Source: Bacteroidales bacterium
GTDB lineage: Bacteria > Bacteroidota > Bacteroidia > Bacteroidales > Bacteroidaceae
Length of the DNA: 7,707 nucleotides
Direction: 5' to 3'
Assembly: GCA_030523385.1 (NCBI GenBank)
Contig: JAUNIV010000099.1
Coordinates: forward strand, 1-7,707
Position numbers and translations under genes: made by a program. Positions 7,630-7,707 of this stretch are shown here, piece after piece. The number at the start of each line of letters is the position of its first letter. Position 1 is the first letter of the stretch. Under the pieces are notes generated by a model. That model was not told where the DNA came from. It saw only the letters and a program-made list of their open reading frames with translations, and did no database searches.

Positions 7630-7707
7630 GCATATATCTTCGTGGCCTCACGCAAATATCTTCATCGGCTCACGAAGATATATGCGTTGGCTCATGAAGA
7701 TATATGC
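7630..7707. repeat. 22-base-period array with an orientation-switching 12-base element (runs off the right edge)
   Basis: Four units start at 7630, 7652, 7674 and 7696; the last has 12 bases before the edge. Each is a 12-base element followed by a 10-base spacer. The elements are GCATATATCTTC, GCAAATATCTTC, GAAGATATATGC and GAAGATATATGC: the last two are reverse complements of the first, and the second differs by one base. The spacers are GTGGCCTCAC, ATCGGCTCAC and GTTGGCTCAT, all in the same direction. Unit 1 therefore pairs perfectly with unit 4 and unit 2 pairs 11/12 with unit 3, a nested palindrome. The longest perfect inverted repeat is 15 bases, GCATATATCTTCGTG (7630-7644) with 7671-7685. 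No open reading frame is supported. I do not assign it to a named repeat family; related intergenic repeats may occur elsewhere in Bacteroidales genomes. Confidence 0.85.

Noticed and set aside
7630..7707. CRISPR array
   Set aside because: The period is 22 bases, the 10-base spacers are nearly alike rather than unique, the repeat element changes orientation, and no cas genes are present.

Overview
The window reads as part of a Bacteroidales chromosome, most like Bacteroides or Phocaeicola. The grounds are the protein families (a circularly permuted sialic-acid mutarotase, GH20, GH92 and a GH2 of the Bacteroidales beta-galactosidase type), the close packing of exported glycosidases, and A/T-rich start regions without a clear Shine-Dalgarno. 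The genus is inferred from family resemblance; no rRNA or other taxonomic marker is present.

All four genes lie on the + strand and look like one transcription unit. They are: (1) the C-terminal two thirds of a kelch-propeller N-acetylneuraminate mutarotase (NanM-like), cut by the left edge (2-676); (2) a lipoprotein GH20 beta-N-acetylhexosaminidase with a C-terminal F5/8-type carbohydrate-binding domain (673-2733); (3) a secreted GH92 alpha-mannosidase (2751-5006); (4) a secreted GH2 beta-galactosidase (5003-7519). Genes 1/2 and 3/4 overlap by the 4-base ATGA arrangement, and genes 2/3 are 17 bases apart. A strong intrinsic terminator at 7550-7593 closes the unit. The promoter and upstream partners (in related nan loci typically a sialidase, sialic acid transporter or SusC/D pair, and lyase/epimerase) would lie left of the window.

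Together the enzymes fit stepwise removal of sugars from sialylated complex N-glycans or similar host glycans. Sialic acid released by an enzyme outside the window is mutarotated by gene 1, galactose is removed by the GH2, GlcNAc by the GH20 and alpha-mannose by the GH92. This reading is inferred from families and gene order. The exact linkages, especially of the GH92, cannot be read from the sequence.

The last 188 bases are non-coding. Beyond the terminator and a second inverted repeat enclosing it, 7630-7707 holds a 22-base-period array in which a 12-base A/T-rich element switches orientation halfway while the 10-base GGCTCAC-like spacer keeps its direction, making a nested palindrome. The array runs into the right edge and is the least explained structure here. 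The coding part is a well-formed but conventional glycan-utilisation operon; I see no new gene system in it.
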